A DNA stretch of 64,000 nucleotides from Clostridium sp. HBUAS56010 (lineage in GTDB: Bacteria > Bacillota > Clostridia > Lachnospirales > Lachnospiraceae): the NCBI RefSeq assembly GCF_007115105.1, contig NZ_SULJ01000012.1, forward strand, positions 1 through 64,000, read 5' to 3'. The translations under genes were made by a program, and so were the position numbers. Shown piece by piece: positions 26,062 to 35,773 of this stretch. Below the pieces are notes generated by a model. The model was not told where the DNA came from. It saw only the letters and a list, made by a program, of their open reading frames with translations, and ran no database searches. The stretch's first letter is position 1; each line of letters begins with the position of its first letter.

Positions 26062-27498
26062 ATGAAGAAAACTAAGATTATTTGCACAATGGGACCTAAT
26101 ACTAATGACCGCAACCTGATGAAAGCTCTGGCTGAGAATGGAATGGATATTGCCAGATTTAACTTCTCTCATGGTGATTACGAGGAACAAAAGGCACGTC
26201 TTGATATGTTAAGAAGTGTCCGTGAAGAGCTGGATCTTCCGATTGCAGCACTTCTTGATACAAAAGGACCGGAGATCCGTACCGGTGTATTGGCAGATGG
26301 AAAGAAAGTTTTATTAAAAGAAGGCGAGACTTATACTTTAACAAGTGAAGAGATTGTCGGAGATGCCAAAAGAGGATATATTACTTATGAAGGTCTTGCA
26401 GAAGATGTAACTGCAGGCAACCGTATTTTAATTGATGATGGACTGATTGAACTGGTTGTGGAAGAAGTAAAAGGCAAAGAGATTGTCTGCAGAATTGTTA
26501 ACGGCGGTGAGCTGGGAGAGAGAAAGGGTGTTAACGTACCGAATGTTAAGATCAAACTTCCTGCACTGACAGATAAAGATAAACTGGATATCCAGTTTGG
26601 TATTGAGCAGGGATTTGATTTCATAGCTGCTTCCTTTGTCCGCACTGCAGATGCAATCCGTGAGATCAAGGATATTCTGGCTGCCAACAACTATCATATG
26701 GGTGTGATTGCCAAGATTGAGAATGCAGAGGGAATCGAGAACTTAGATGATATCATCGAGGCAAGTGATGGAATTATGGTTGCCAGAGGAGATATGGGTG
26801 TTGAGATTCCTGCTCAGGAAGTGCCTTTTATCCAGAAAAGCATTATTGATAAATGTAATGTTGCCTGCAAGCCGGTTATCACAGCAACTCAGATGTTAGA
26901 TTCCATGATCCGTAACCCACGTCCAACCAGAGCAGAAGTGACTGACGTTGCTAATGCTGTTTATGATGGTACAGATGCTGTTATGCTTTCTGGTGAGACT
27001 GCTATGGGTAAATATCCGGTTGAAGCTCTTTCTATGATGGCTTCTATCGTAGAAGAGTCAGAAAAGCATCTGGATTACAATTCATTCCGTCAGCGCAGAG
27101 TATCAGAAGCCAATGAGCAGAACGTATCCAATGCAGTATGCTATTCTTCTGTAGCAACTGCCCATGATTTAAATGCGAAAGCAATCGTTGCACCAAGTAT
27201 CAGCGGCTTTACTGCAAGACTGTTATCAAAATGGAGACCAGAGTGCCAGATCATCGGATTATCTCCAAGCGCTGCTGCACTTCGTCAGATGCAGTTATAC
27301 TGGGGTGTAAAACCATATCAGGCAAAACGTGCGGAGTCTACGGACGTACTGATTTATTCTTCTATTGAGCTGTTAAAAGAAAAGAACGTTGTAAAAGAGA
27401 ATGATACAGTAGTTGTAACCGCAGGCGTGGTTAATCCAGTGAGAAAGCATGAATCAGCAGAGCATACCAATATTATGCGTGTTGTAAATGTAAATTAA
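26062..27498 (+). CDS. pyk: Pyruvate kinase
   Basis: This 478-residue glycolytic enzyme converts phosphoenolpyruvate and ADP to pyruvate and ATP. It begins KTKIICTMGPNT. It contains RFNFSHGDYE, LDTKGPEIRTG, the catalytic-lysine segment GVIAKIENAEGIENLDDI, MVARGDMGVE and the signature region TATQMLDSMIRNPRPTRAEV. It lacks the extra C-terminal PEP-utiliser domain found in some Bacilli. ATG 26062 has GGAGG seven bases upstream. Confidence 0.97.
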   Translation: MKKTKIICTMGPNTNDRNLMKALAENGMDIARFNFSHGDYEEQKARLDMLRSVREELDLPIAALLDTKGPEIRTGVLADGKKVLLKEGETYTLTSEEIVGDAKRGYITYEGLAEDVTAGNRILIDDGLIELVVEEVKGKEIVCRIVNGGELGERKGVNVPNVKIKLPALTDKDKLDIQFGIEQGFDFIAASFVRTADAIREIKDILAANNYHMGVIAKIENAEGIENLDDIIEASDGIMVARGDMGVEIPAQEVPFIQKSIIDKCNVACKPVITATQMLDSMIRNPRPTRAEVTDVANAVYDGTDAVMLSGETAMGKYPVEALSMMASIVEESEKHLDYNSFRQRRVSEANEQNVSNAVCYSSVATAHDLNAKAIVAPSISGFTARLLSKWRPECQIIGLSPSAAALRQMQLYWGVKPYQAKRAESTDVLIYSSIELLKEKNVVKENDTVVVTAGVVNPVRKHESAEHTNIMRVVNVN

Positions 27499-27537
27499 TT
27501 GCAATCAGAGAATTTTGAATAAATATACAAAAAACAG

Positions 27538-27566
27538 TAGACAAAGGAGTCTATCCCCGGTACAAT
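27538..27566 (+). promoter_or_regulatory. Promoter of the lysA-like gene
   Basis: TAGACA and TACAAT are separated by 17 bases, starting 40 bases past the pyk stop. Confidence 0.6.
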
Positions 27567-27638
27567 GTAGCTTACCAGCAGATGTGCCAGGGACAGGCTC
27601 TTTCTGCATAGTTTAGCTTACGAGAGGAGAGGAAGGCT

Positions 27639-28910
27639 TTGGAAAAAAGACCATTTGTAACCAAGGAACAATTAAGTGAAATAGTGAAAGAATATCCAAC
27701 TCCTTTTCATATTTATGATGAAAAAGGAATCAGGGAGAATGCAGCGAAACTAAAACAGGCATTTTCCTGGAACAAAGGATACCGGGAGTACTTTGCAGTC
27801 AAAGCCACACCTAATCCATTTATTCTAAATATTTTAAAAGATTATGGATGCGGAGCCGACTGTTCTTCTATGACGGAACTTATGATGTCTGATGCCATGG
27901 GTTTTTCCGGTTCTGATATTATGTTTTCATCGAATGATACACCGGCAGAGGAGTTCCAGTATGCGGATAAAATCGGAGGAATTATCAATCTTGACGATAT
28001 TACCCATATTGATTTTCTGGAAGAAGCAATCGGACACATTCCGGAGACCATAAGCTGCCGTTATAATCCAGGCGGTGTATTTAAGATCAGCAATGATATC
28101 ATGGATAATCCGGGAGATTCCAAATATGGAATGACAACGGAGCAGATCTTTGAAGCCTATAAAATTTTAAAAAGCAAGGGTGCTAAGAAATTTGGCATTC
28201 ACGCTTTTCTGGCAAGTAATACCGTAACCAATGAATATTATCCTTTGCTTGCAAAGGTTCTTTTCGAACTTGCAGTTAAGTTAAAGCAGGAAACAGGTGC
28301 TGAGATAGCGTTTATCAATCTGTCCGGCGGAATTGGAATTCCTTACCGCCCAGACCAGGAGCCCAATGATATTTTTGCCATCGGCGAAGGGGTAAGAAAG
28401 GTTTACGAAGAGATTTTAATTCCGGCAGGAATGGGAGATGTGGCGATTTATACGGAGCTTGGCCGCTTTATGCTTGGACCTTACGGCGGACTTGTAACAG
28501 AAGCAATTCATGAAAAACATACCCATAAGGAATATATCGGTGTGGATGCCTGCGCGGTAAACTTAATGCGCCCGGCGATGTACGGCGCTTACCATCATAT
28601 CACGGTTATGGGAAAAGAAGAGAATGCCTGCAGCCACAAGTATGATGTAGTTGGCTCTCTCTGCGAAAACAATGATAAGTTTGCAATTGACCGGATGCTG
28701 CCGGAGATTGAGATGGGAGATTTGCTGTTCATTCATGATACGGGTGCCCACGGATATGCCATGGGATATAACTACAATGGTAAATTAAGATCAGCAGAGC
28801 TGCTTTTAAAAGAGGACGGAAGTGTTCAGATGATCCGCAGGGCGGAGACACCAAAGGATTATTTTGGAACATTTGATTTCTGTGATGTGTTAAAGGCTGT
28901 AAAGTATTAA
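27639..28910 (+). CDS. lysA: Diaminopimelate decarboxylase-like PLP enzyme
   Basis: This 423-residue fold-III decarboxylase probably converts meso-diaminopimelate to lysine. The PLP-lysine is in EYFAVKATPNP. The His and Gly-rich cofactor-binding elements appear as GIHAFLASN and INLSGGIGIPYRP, and the C-terminal active-site region includes GSLCENNDK. The start is TTG 27639 behind GAGAGGAAGG; no better ATG exists nearby. Several features, such as the long interdomain insertions, differ from textbook LysA, so a related amino-acid decarboxylase cannot be excluded. Confidence 0.85.
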   Translation: MEKRPFVTKEQLSEIVKEYPTPFHIYDEKGIRENAAKLKQAFSWNKGYREYFAVKATPNPFILNILKDYGCGADCSSMTELMMSDAMGFSGSDIMFSSNDTPAEEFQYADKIGGIINLDDITHIDFLEEAIGHIPETISCRYNPGGVFKISNDIMDNPGDSKYGMTTEQIFEAYKILKSKGAKKFGIHAFLASNTVTNEYYPLLAKVLFELAVKLKQETGAEIAFINLSGGIGIPYRPDQEPNDIFAIGEGVRKVYEEILIPAGMGDVAIYTELGRFMLGPYGGLVTEAIHEKHTHKEYIGVDACAVNLMRPAMYGAYHHITVMGKEENACSHKYDVVGSLCENNDKFAIDRMLPEIEMGDLLFIHDTGAHGYAMGYNYNGKLRSAELLLKEDGSVQMIRRAETPKDYFGTFDFCDVLKAVKY

Positions 28911-28923
28911 ACAGGTTATTAAT

Positions 28924-28959
28924 AAGGAAAGGACTTTTACCGGTCCTTTCCTTTTTTTG
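28924..28959 (+). terminator. Terminator of the lysA-like gene
   Basis: AAGGAAAGGAC pairs with GTCCTTTCCTT followed by T residues. Confidence 0.9.
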
Positions 28960-28970
28960 CCTTAAATAGA

Positions 28971-29008
28971 AAAATCCCCGTGTCTTACGACACAGGGGAA
29001 ATTTTCTT
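28971..29008. terminator. Second hairpin after the lysA-like gene
   Basis: CCCCGTGTC pairs with GACACAGGGG through one bulge, flanked by A and T runs. It would terminate transcription from either side. Confidence 0.6.
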
Positions 29009-29246
29009 AGGATTTTCGGATTTTCAAAAAGGGTAAAAGGATAATTGCTATACATTGTGCATTTCTTATGACACAAGTATATCACACCCACCGTAGAAAA
29101 GTTTGTATTTTATTTGAATAGATTATGAAGATTTTCTTAATATCGTATTTGAGAGAAAGCACAGGAGTGGAAAATTTTAGCCTGGAAAAGAAACCTTAGA
29201 CCACGGATTTGAATATCTTAATAAAAAAGGGATCAGGTAGTGGACT

Positions 29247-30137
29247 GTGGATCATGTAAGAGAGGCGATACATTGTGAGACTGCTTACCGGATGGGATAT
29301 ACCGGACGCGGAGTAGGGGTTGCAGTGCTTGATACAGGAATTTATCTTCATGAAGATTTTCAACATAGAGTTGCAGCTTTTGTAGATATTGTGCATCGCA
29401 GGCGTGATGCTTATGACGATAATGGCCATGGCACCCACATCGCAGGGATTATTGGCGGAAGCGGGGAAGCCTCAGGCGGGAAATATATGGGAATTGCGCC
29501 GGAATGCCATTTTGTTATGTTAAAAGTTCTTGATAAAAAAGGAAACGGATATGCGTCTGATGTGCTGGCAGGATTAAAATGGGTCCGCGATAACCGGGAA
29601 AAATACGGAATCAGGATCGTAAATATTTCTGTAGGTTCCTTTTCAAGGAAAGGAATGACAGAAAATTCTGTTCTTGTACGAGGGGTAAATGCAGCCTGGG
29701 ATGATGGTCTTGTGGTTTGTGTCGCAGCAGGAAATATGGGACCTGGCACCAACACCATTACCACTCCGGGAATCAGCCGAAAGGTGATAACGGTGGGCTG
29801 TTCCGATGATTATAAAGAAGTAAATGTTATGGGCAACCGGATGATTGATTATTCCGGGAGAGGTCCTACCGGTGCATGTATCTGTAAACCCGAAATCATA
29901 GCACCTGGCGCAGGAATTATGAGCTGTGCCAATGAACCTGGAGAGTATCAGAGCAAAAGCGGAACTTCCATGTCGACGCCCCTGGTTTCAGGGGCAATTG
30001 CACTTCTTTTGCAGAAATATCCGTATATGAGCAACAGGGATGTAAAGCTGATGCTGAGGGAACGGGCCGTGGATCTAGGCCTTCCCATAAACCAGCAGGG
30101 CTGGGGACTTCTTGACGTGGAACAGCTTTTACTATAG
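29247..30137 (+). CDS. Intracellular subtilisin-like serine protease (S8)
   Basis: This 296-residue subtilase has no signal peptide or propeptide. The catalytic triad is visible: Asp in VAVLDTGIY, His in DDNGHGTHIAGI and Ser in SGTSMSTPLVSGA; the oxyanion Asn is in CVAAGNMGPG. Size and lack of a prodomain fit the AprX/intracellular-subtilisin group, which degrades cytosolic or forespore proteins. The start is GTG 29247, the first start codon after an in-frame stop at 29238, with AGG nine bases upstream. Confidence 0.9.
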   Translation: MDHVREAIHCETAYRMGYTGRGVGVAVLDTGIYLHEDFQHRVAAFVDIVHRRRDAYDDNGHGTHIAGIIGGSGEASGGKYMGIAPECHFVMLKVLDKKGNGYASDVLAGLKWVRDNREKYGIRIVNISVGSFSRKGMTENSVLVRGVNAAWDDGLVVCVAAGNMGPGTNTITTPGISRKVITVGCSDDYKEVNVMGNRMIDYSGRGPTGACICKPEIIAPGAGIMSCANEPGEYQSKSGTSMSTPLVSGAIALLLQKYPYMSNRDVKLMLRERAVDLGLPINQQGWGLLDVEQLLL

Positions 30138-30367
30138 ATTATTTTTTATTGTGGTCTGGTCCGCCTCCGTTCCTGTGAGGCGGGCCGATAAAAATACTTG
30201 CAGACTACGGGCTGCTGTGCTATAGTTGATTCATAGTCAGAAGGTATCTTGCCTTCCGTTCCATTCAATGTCTGGCAGATCGCCGGAGTTTCCGTAACAT
30301 TTTTGAATTTTAGCCGGACAGGCAGGGAGTGCTGCAGCCGCTGATGTCAGAAGAAGTTTTTTTCTGG
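30138..30367. other. Structured intergenic region before recA
   Basis: There is no ORF. GGTCCGCCTC pairs with GAGGCGGGCC at 30158-30186 and may terminate the protease transcript. Beyond it, TTGCAG and TATAGT with 17-bp spacing (30198-30226) look like a promoter, and several short stems follow before a T-run at about 30356. A small RNA is possible but I cannot identify a family. Confidence 0.4.
30198..30226 (+). promoter_or_regulatory. Possible promoter of a non-coding transcript upstream of recA
   Basis: TTGCAG and TATAGT are 17 bases apart, with TG one base before the -10. No coding sequence follows until recA, 210 bases on. Confidence 0.4.
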
Positions 30368-30396
30368 TTGACATTTCCGGAAAAGTATACTATTAT
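30368..30396 (+). promoter_or_regulatory. recA promoter
   Basis: TTGACA and TATTAT are separated by 17 bases, 42 bases before the recA ATG. Confidence 0.85.
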
Positions 30397-30410
30397 TATA
30401 ACTATAAGAA

Positions 30411-30422
30411 GAACGTTTGTTC
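30411..30422 (+). promoter_or_regulatory. LexA (Cheo) box in the recA leader
   Basis: GAACGTTTGTTC, followed by G, fits the Gram-positive LexA operator pattern CGAAC-N4-GTTCG. It lies about eight bases downstream of the predicted start site, so LexA would block initiation and DNA damage would induce recA. Confidence 0.8.
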
Positions 30423-30437
30423 GTGTTGGAGGAAAAG

Positions 30438-31532
30438 ATGAATAAAGATGATAAGCTGAAAGCACTGGATGCGGCCCTTACACAGATAGAAAAGGCATTT
30501 GGAAAAGGTTCTGTCATGAAACTGGGTGATAACGCAACGAATATGAATGTAGAGACAGTTCCCACAGGGGCGTTGAGCCTGGATATTGCTTTGGGACTTG
30601 GCGGAATCCCCAAAGGCAGAGTGGTTGAGATCTATGGACCGGAATCCAGTGGTAAGACTACGGTTGCTCTTCATATAATCGCAGAGGTACAAAAGCGGGG
30701 AGGAATTGCCGGTTTTATTGATGCAGAGCATGCCCTGGACCCTGTATATGCCAAGAAGATCGGAGTAGATATTGACAACCTTTACATATCCCAGCCAGAT
30801 AATGGAGAGCAGGCTCTGGAGATTACAGAGACCATGGTTCGTTCCGGTGCAGTTGACATTGTGATCGTTGACTCGGTTGCAGCTCTGGTTCCAAAGGCAG
30901 AGATTGAAGGAGACATGGGAGATAGTCATGTCGGCCTGCAGGCACGTTTAATGTCCCAGGCACTGAGGAAACTGACAGCCGTTATCAGCAAGTCTAACTG
31001 TATTGTTCTCTTTATTAACCAGCTTCGTGAGAAGGTAGGAGTTATGTTTGGAAGCCCTGAGACAACGACAGGCGGCCGTGCTCTTAAGTTCTATGCGTCA
31101 GTCCGTATGGACATCCGAAGAATTGAGACTTTAAAGCAGGGCGGCGATATGGTCGGAAACCGGGTGCGTATAAAGGTAGTAAAGAATAAGATCGCTCCTC
31201 CATTTAAAGAAGCGGAGTTTGATATTATGTTTGGAAGAGGAATATCCAAAGAAGGTGATGTGTTAGACCTTGGCGTGAAAGAGAACATTGTGGAAAAGAG
31301 CGGAGCATGGTTCGCTTACAACAATGTTAAGATTGGACAGGGACGTGAGAATGCCAAGATCTATCTCCAGGACAATCCTGCTATCTGCCAGGAGATCGAG
31401 AATAAAGTCCGTGCAAATTATAATCTTCCAGGAGAAGGTGTTGCTGTTGCTCCGGAAACCAGTGCAGCGGGAGCGAAGGAAAGTAAGCGAATCAAACCGG
31501 AAGAAAGTAAGGCAGCTCCAGAAAAAGAATAG
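30438..31532 (+). CDS. recA: Recombinase A
   Basis: The protein is 364 residues from ATG 30438 (GGAGG seven bases upstream; in-frame TTG codons further up overlap the LexA box). RecA coats single-stranded DNA and drives strand exchange and LexA self-cleavage. Walker A is GPESSGKTT; the family signature [14 protein letters not shown] and the L2-loop region GSPETTTGG are intact. The acidic/basic C-terminal tail is rich in Lys and Glu. The recX gene follows 62 bases later. Confidence 0.98.
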   Translation: MNKDDKLKALDAALTQIEKAFGKGSVMKLGDNATNMNVETVPTGALSLDIALGLGGIPKGRVVEIYGPESSGKTTVALHIIAEVQKRGGIAGFIDAEHALDPVYAKKIGVDIDNLYISQPDNGEQALEITETMVRSGAVDIVIVDSVAALVPKAEIEGDMGDSHVGLQARLMSQALRKLTAVISKSNCIVLFINQLREKVGVMFGSPETTTGGRALKFYASVRMDIRRIETLKQGGDMVGNRVRIKVVKNKIAPPFKEAEFDIMFGRGISKEGDVLDLGVKENIVEKSGAWFAYNNVKIGQGRENAKIYLQDNPAICQEIENKVRANYNLPGEGVAVAPETSAAGAKESKRIKPEESKAAPEKE

Positions 31533-31594
31533 TCTGCCAGAATAACCGCGATTTATAATTAGAAGAAAGAAAAAAGACGAGATAAGAGGCATAT

Positions 31595-32203
31595 ATGATA
31601 GTAACAGAGATTGTGCCCGTCGATAAACGCAGGAGTAAAGTCGTTCTTGATGAAGACTTTACTCTTGTTCTTTATAGAGGGGAACTAAAAAAATATGGAA
31701 TCGAAGAGGGAGAATCACTGGAAGAGGATACTTACCAGGAGATTGTGAATGTAGTATTAAAAAAGAGAGCCAGGGAAAGGGTTTTATTTCTATTAAAGTC
31801 TGCAGATAAGACGGAACAGGAACTGGTGAGAAAGTTAAAGGACGGAGGATACCCGTCAGAAGCTATCGAGTATGCCATTAGTTTTGTAAAGGAGCACCGC
31901 TTTATCAATGATGAAAACTATGGCAAACGCTATGTGGAGTTTAATTCCAATAGAAAGAGTGAAAAGCAGATTCAGTATGACCTTCAAAGGAAAGGGCTGG
32001 ATAAAGAGATGATCCGGGATATTTTGAAGGAACAGCCGGTGAATGAGGAAGCACAAATCCAGGCATACATCAGAAAAAAGTGCCGAAATGTTGAAAATAT
32101 GGATCGAAAAGACAAGAGTAAAGTCATTGCAGCCCTTGCAAGAAAGGGTTTTTCTTATGAAGTAGTGAACCGGGTTTTTGGCGGTATTTATGATGATGAC
32201 TGA
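31595..32203 (+). CDS. recX: RecA regulator RecX
   Basis: This 202-residue, highly charged, all-helical protein has the three-repeat RecX architecture (LLKSADKTEQELVRKLKDGGYP; YVEFNSNRKSEKQIQYDLQRKG; the third near ARKGFSYEVVNRV). RecX caps or disassembles RecA filaments. Position directly after recA is standard and places it in the same SOS unit. Confidence 0.93.
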   Translation: MIVTEIVPVDKRRSKVVLDEDFTLVLYRGELKKYGIEEGESLEEDTYQEIVNVVLKKRARERVLFLLKSADKTEQELVRKLKDGGYPSEAIEYAISFVKEHRFINDENYGKRYVEFNSNRKSEKQIQYDLQRKGLDKEMIRDILKEQPVNEEAQIQAYIRKKCRNVENMDRKDKSKVIAALARKGFSYEVVNRVFGGIYDDD

Positions 32204-32250
32204 CAATACGGAAAATGTGTATAAGTATACCGGAAACAGGGGCGAAATAC

Positions 32251-32279
32251 TTGACATAATGTATAAAACAGTTTAAAAT
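32251..32279 (+). promoter_or_regulatory. Promoter of rny
   Basis: TTGACA and TAAAAT are separated by 17 bases, ahead of the rny ribosome binding site AAGGAGGTG. Confidence 0.75.
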
Positions 32280-32328
32280 TGAAGTGTTGTATTGTTGTAC
32301 AATGAAAATCTAATAAGGAGGTGCTCCT

Positions 32329-33888
32329 GTGTCAGTATCAGTATTCACGACTGTATTGGTTGTAATTTTGGCATCAGTAGTAGTCGCTTTTATTGCCTGG
32401 TCTGCTGCAATCACATATCGTAAGAACACTTACGAGAGTAAAATCGGTTCCGCAGAAGAAAAGTCCCGGGAAATAATAGATGAAGCGTTAAAAACCGCTG
32501 AGACAAAGAAGCGTGAAGCTCTCCTTGAGGCGAAAGAAGAGTCTTTAAGGACTAAGAATGAACTGGAAAAGGAAACCAGGGAAAGAAGAGCTGAGCTTCA
32601 ACGTTATGAAAGACGAGTACTAAACAAAGAAGAAAACTTGGACAAGAAGTCTGAGGCAATGGAAAAACGCGAAGCAGGTCTTGCTGCTCGAGAGGATGCC
32701 CTGAACAAAAAAAATGCCGAAGTCGAATTGCTGTATGAAAAAGGCATTCAGGAACTGGAGAATATCTCCGGACTTACCTCCGAACAGGCAAAAGAATATC
32801 TTTTAAAATCTGTTGAAGATGATGTAAAACATGACACTGCGAAATTAATTAAGGAACTTGACAACAAAGCGAAAGAAGAAGCCGATAAAAAGGCAAAAGA
32901 GTATGTAGTTACAGCCATTCAAAGATGTGCGGCTGATCATGTAGCAGAGACGACAGTTTCTGTTGTACAGCTTCCTAACGATGAGATGAAAGGCAGGATT
33001 ATCGGTAGAGAAGGACGTAATATTCGTACGTTAGAGACCCTTACGGGTGTGGAACTCATTATTGATGATACCCCGGAGGCAGTTGTATTATCCGGATTTG
33101 ATCCGGTTCGTAGAGAAGTGGCAAGAATTGCATTGGAACGCCTCATTGTGGATGGTAGGATTCATCCCGCCAGAATTGAGGAGATGGTAGAGAAGGCGCA
33201 GAAAGAAGTAGAGACCAATATGCGTGAAGAAGGAGAGGCCGCCGCTCTTGAAGTGGGAATTCACGGTCTTCATCCAGAACTCATCAGATTGCTTGGCAAG
33301 CTGAAATACAGAACCAGTTACGGACAGAATGCGTTAAAGCATTCCATGGAAGTGGCTCAGTTATCCGGTTTATTAGCTGGAGAGATTGGCCTCGATATCC
33401 GTATGGCCAAGCGTGCTGGTTTATTACATGACATCGGGAAAGCCGTTGACCATGAGATGGAAGGTTCCCATATTCAGCTAGGTGTAGAACTTTGCAGGAA
33501 ATACAAAGAATCTGCGATTGTGCTGAATACGGTTGAGTCCCATCATGGTGACGTTGAGCCTCAGAGCCTTATTGCCTGCATTGTCCAGGCAGCGGATACT
33601 ATTTCTGCCGCAAGACCTGGAGCCAGAAGAGAGACTCTGGAAACATATACAAACAGATTAAAACAGTTAGAAGATATTACCAATTCCTTTAAGGGAGTGG
33701 ACAAGTCCTTCGCTATTCAGGCAGGACGTGAAGTTCGGATTATGGTAGTTCCCGACCAGATCAATGATGATGATATGATTCTTTTAGCCCGTGATATCTC
33801 AAAGCAGATTGAAGAATCCTTAGAGTATCCCGGACAGATTAAAGTCAATGTAATTCGGGAGTCCAGAGTAACAGATTACGCAAAGTAA
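32329..33888 (+). CDS. rny: Ribonuclease Y
   Basis: This 519-residue endoribonuclease initiates mRNA decay. An N-terminal membrane span (residues about 4-28) anchors it. A long charged coiled coil follows (to about 190), then a KH domain with [15 protein letters not shown], then an HD domain with [12 protein letters not shown] and the later metal-binding ESHHGDVE. The start is GTG 32329 with a near-perfect AAGGAGGTG site. The monocistronic arrangement behind recA-recX is common in Clostridia. Confidence 0.97.
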   Translation: MSVSVFTTVLVVILASVVVAFIAWSAAITYRKNTYESKIGSAEEKSREIIDEALKTAETKKREALLEAKEESLRTKNELEKETRERRAELQRYERRVLNKEENLDKKSEAMEKREAGLAAREDALNKKNAEVELLYEKGIQELENISGLTSEQAKEYLLKSVEDDVKHDTAKLIKELDNKAKEEADKKAKEYVVTAIQRCAADHVAETTVSVVQLPNDEMKGRIIGREGRNIRTLETLTGVELIIDDTPEAVVLSGFDPVRREVARIALERLIVDGRIHPARIEEMVEKAQKEVETNMREEGEAAALEVGIHGLHPELIRLLGKLKYRTSYGQNALKHSMEVAQLSGLLAGEIGLDIRMAKRAGLLHDIGKAVDHEMEGSHIQLGVELCRKYKESAIVLNTVESHHGDVEPQSLIACIVQAADTISAARPGARRETLETYTNRLKQLEDITNSFKGVDKSFAIQAGREVRIMVVPDQINDDDMILLARDISKQIEESLEYPGQIKVNVIRESRVTDYAK

Positions 33889-33892
33889 AATA

Positions 33893-33940
33893 GTGCCCTA
33901 AAACCGTATAATACTCTTTTTGCGGTTTTAGGGCATGTTT
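33893..33940 (+). terminator. rny terminator
   Basis: TGCCCTAAAACCG pairs perfectly with CGGTTTTAGGGCA. The T-run after it is short. Confidence 0.75.
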
Positions 33941-33959
33941 TATGTTGGAGGATTGATAC

Positions 33960-35384
33960 GTGAAACGTAAGTTGAAAACACTGCTGTGCTGCATGTTAAT
34001 CAGCCAGCTATTTATTATGACTGTATACGCAAAACCAGACTGGCCGTCAGATACAGATATCCAGGCAGAGGCGGGGATTGTCATTGATGCAGATTCAGGA
34101 GCAGTGATATTTGGTAAGAATATGCACGAAGCATATCCTCCTGCCAGTATTACAAAGATATTAACCGCACTTATTGTGCTTGAACATGCCAAACCAGAAG
34201 ATATGGTTACCTTCTCCAAAGACTCTGTCTATAATGTGGAAGAAGGAAGCGGCAATAAGTTAAATGTAACGGACGGGGATCAGCTTTCTGTAGAAGACTG
34301 CCTTTATTCTCTGATTCTTCATTCCTGCAATCAGGCTGCCAATGCTCTTGCAGAACATGTGGCAGGCAGCAGGGAAGATTTTGTGAAGATGATGAATGAT
34401 AAGGTAAAGGAGCTTGGCGGAACAGAAAGCCATTTTGATAATCCGTCAGGGCTGAATGGGGATACCCAGTATGTATCTGCTTATGATATGGCTCTGATAG
34501 CGAAAGAGGCGTATAACAACAAAAAACTGGTGGAGATCAGTTCTTCGTTAAGCCGCAAAATTCCCCCAACTGCCAATAATCCGGAAGGATTGACTATTTA
34601 CAATGAGCACCGTTTGGTAAAGACAAAGGATTCTTCCAGTGAATTTTATTTTCCCGCAGCAGTTGCAGGAAAAACCGGATATCTGATCAAAGCTGGGAAT
34701 ACTCTGGTGACTTATTCTGAACAGGATGGGAGAAGGTTGATTTCAGTTGTCCTAAAGGGAAGTCCAAGACAGTATTTTATTGATGGAAAGAATCTTTTGC
34801 AGTTTGGATATGACCGGTTTCAGAATATAGAAGTAGATGGAAAAGAAACGCAATACATTCAGGGAGAAGAGCCGGTTAAGATTGGAGATACCCAGTATAA
34901 GCCTTCGGACTTAAAGCTGCAAACCGGAAGCCAGATCACTGTTCCCAAGGAAGCCTCCTTTTCTGATGTAAAAAAAGAGTTGGTCACAAAACTACCGAAA
35001 AACAGTCCGAAGGGGGCAGTCGCCTTCATTCAGTACACTTATAATGACAGGAAGATAGGGCAGGCATACTTAATTGCATCAAATGGAACCGGTGGAGAGA
35101 CGGAAGAAACGTCTGAGCAGACAACGACCGGGGCCAATAAAGCAGAAGATCCCTCAGGAGCAGCAAAAACGGAAGGCAAACGGAAATCAGGGATTTTTCC
35201 TGCTGCAATTGCAGGAATTGTATTGTTAGCCGGAGCAGGAACTGGTTTTGTATTATACAGAAGAAAAAAAGAATTCAGGGAAAGCGAACGCAGAAGAGAA
35301 GAAAGAAGGCGCCGGCTGAGAGAAGAAGGCGACCACGAAGCGTTTGAAAAGATTTTAGAGAAACGAAGAAATGGAAAAAAATAA
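33960..35384 (+). CDS. dacA: D-alanyl-D-alanine carboxypeptidase (DacA type)
   Basis: This 474-residue secreted low-molecular-weight penicillin-binding protein trims the terminal D-Ala of peptidoglycan pentapeptides. The signal peptide ends near VYA. S11 motifs are SITK (in PPASITKILTAL), SCN (HSCNQAANALAEH) and KTG (VAGKTGYLIKAG). Unlike PBP5, which ends in an amphipathic helix, it ends in a real membrane span (GIFPAAIAGIVLLAGAGTGF) followed by a very basic tail. The start is GTG 33960 behind GGAGG. Confidence 0.92.
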   Translation: MKRKLKTLLCCMLISQLFIMTVYAKPDWPSDTDIQAEAGIVIDADSGAVIFGKNMHEAYPPASITKILTALIVLEHAKPEDMVTFSKDSVYNVEEGSGNKLNVTDGDQLSVEDCLYSLILHSCNQAANALAEHVAGSREDFVKMMNDKVKELGGTESHFDNPSGLNGDTQYVSAYDMALIAKEAYNNKKLVEISSSLSRKIPPTANNPEGLTIYNEHRLVKTKDSSSEFYFPAAVAGKTGYLIKAGNTLVTYSEQDGRRLISVVLKGSPRQYFIDGKNLLQFGYDRFQNIEVDGKETQYIQGEEPVKIGDTQYKPSDLKLQTGSQITVPKEASFSDVKKELVTKLPKNSPKGAVAFIQYTYNDRKIGQAYLIASNGTGGETEETSEQTTTGANKAEDPSGAAKTEGKRKSGIFPAAIAGIVLLAGAGTGFVLYRRKKEFRESERRREERRRRLREEGDHEAFEKILEKRRNGKK

Positions 35385-35395
35385 GTAAGAAAATG

Positions 35396-35428
35396 AAAAA
35401 GACCAGCTGGGGTAGCTGGTCTTTTTTC
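35396..35428 (+). terminator. dacA terminator
   Basis: AAAAGACCAGCT GGGGT AGCTGGTCTTTT with T residues following. Confidence 0.92.
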
Positions 35429-35773
35429 GGAGAAGGTATTTCGTTTCTTATGGGGTGTAGCAAAAACTATATAATGTATTGGGGGGGTTACAAATAATAA
35501 TATACCCTAAAATGATTAAAAAGTGTCAACAAATATCAAGATTATTCAAAAATAAAATTGTGCATATTGGATAGACGCAGAAGAAAAATTAGAATATTTG
35601 CATAAAGGTGGACAAGAAGAATACTATGTTTTAGACTCAATCCACTGAAAATCTTTTTGATTTAAAGAAATTCTTTATTATGAAAAGATTTATAACGAAG
35701 AAAACCGGATTCTATTTGAAAGAATGATAAGGATTTGTTAAAAAATCAGAAACAGAGAAAAAACAATAAAAAC
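35429..35773. other. AT-rich intergenic region, possible remnant of a reading frame
   Basis: There is no intact gene. At 35568-35648 a 26-codon stretch free of stops encodes WIDAEEKLEYLHKGGQ plus ten more residues before TGA. This looks more protein-like than its AT-rich surroundings and could be the tail of a lost gene. Otherwise I see nothing up to the AraR-like site. Confidence 0.3.
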
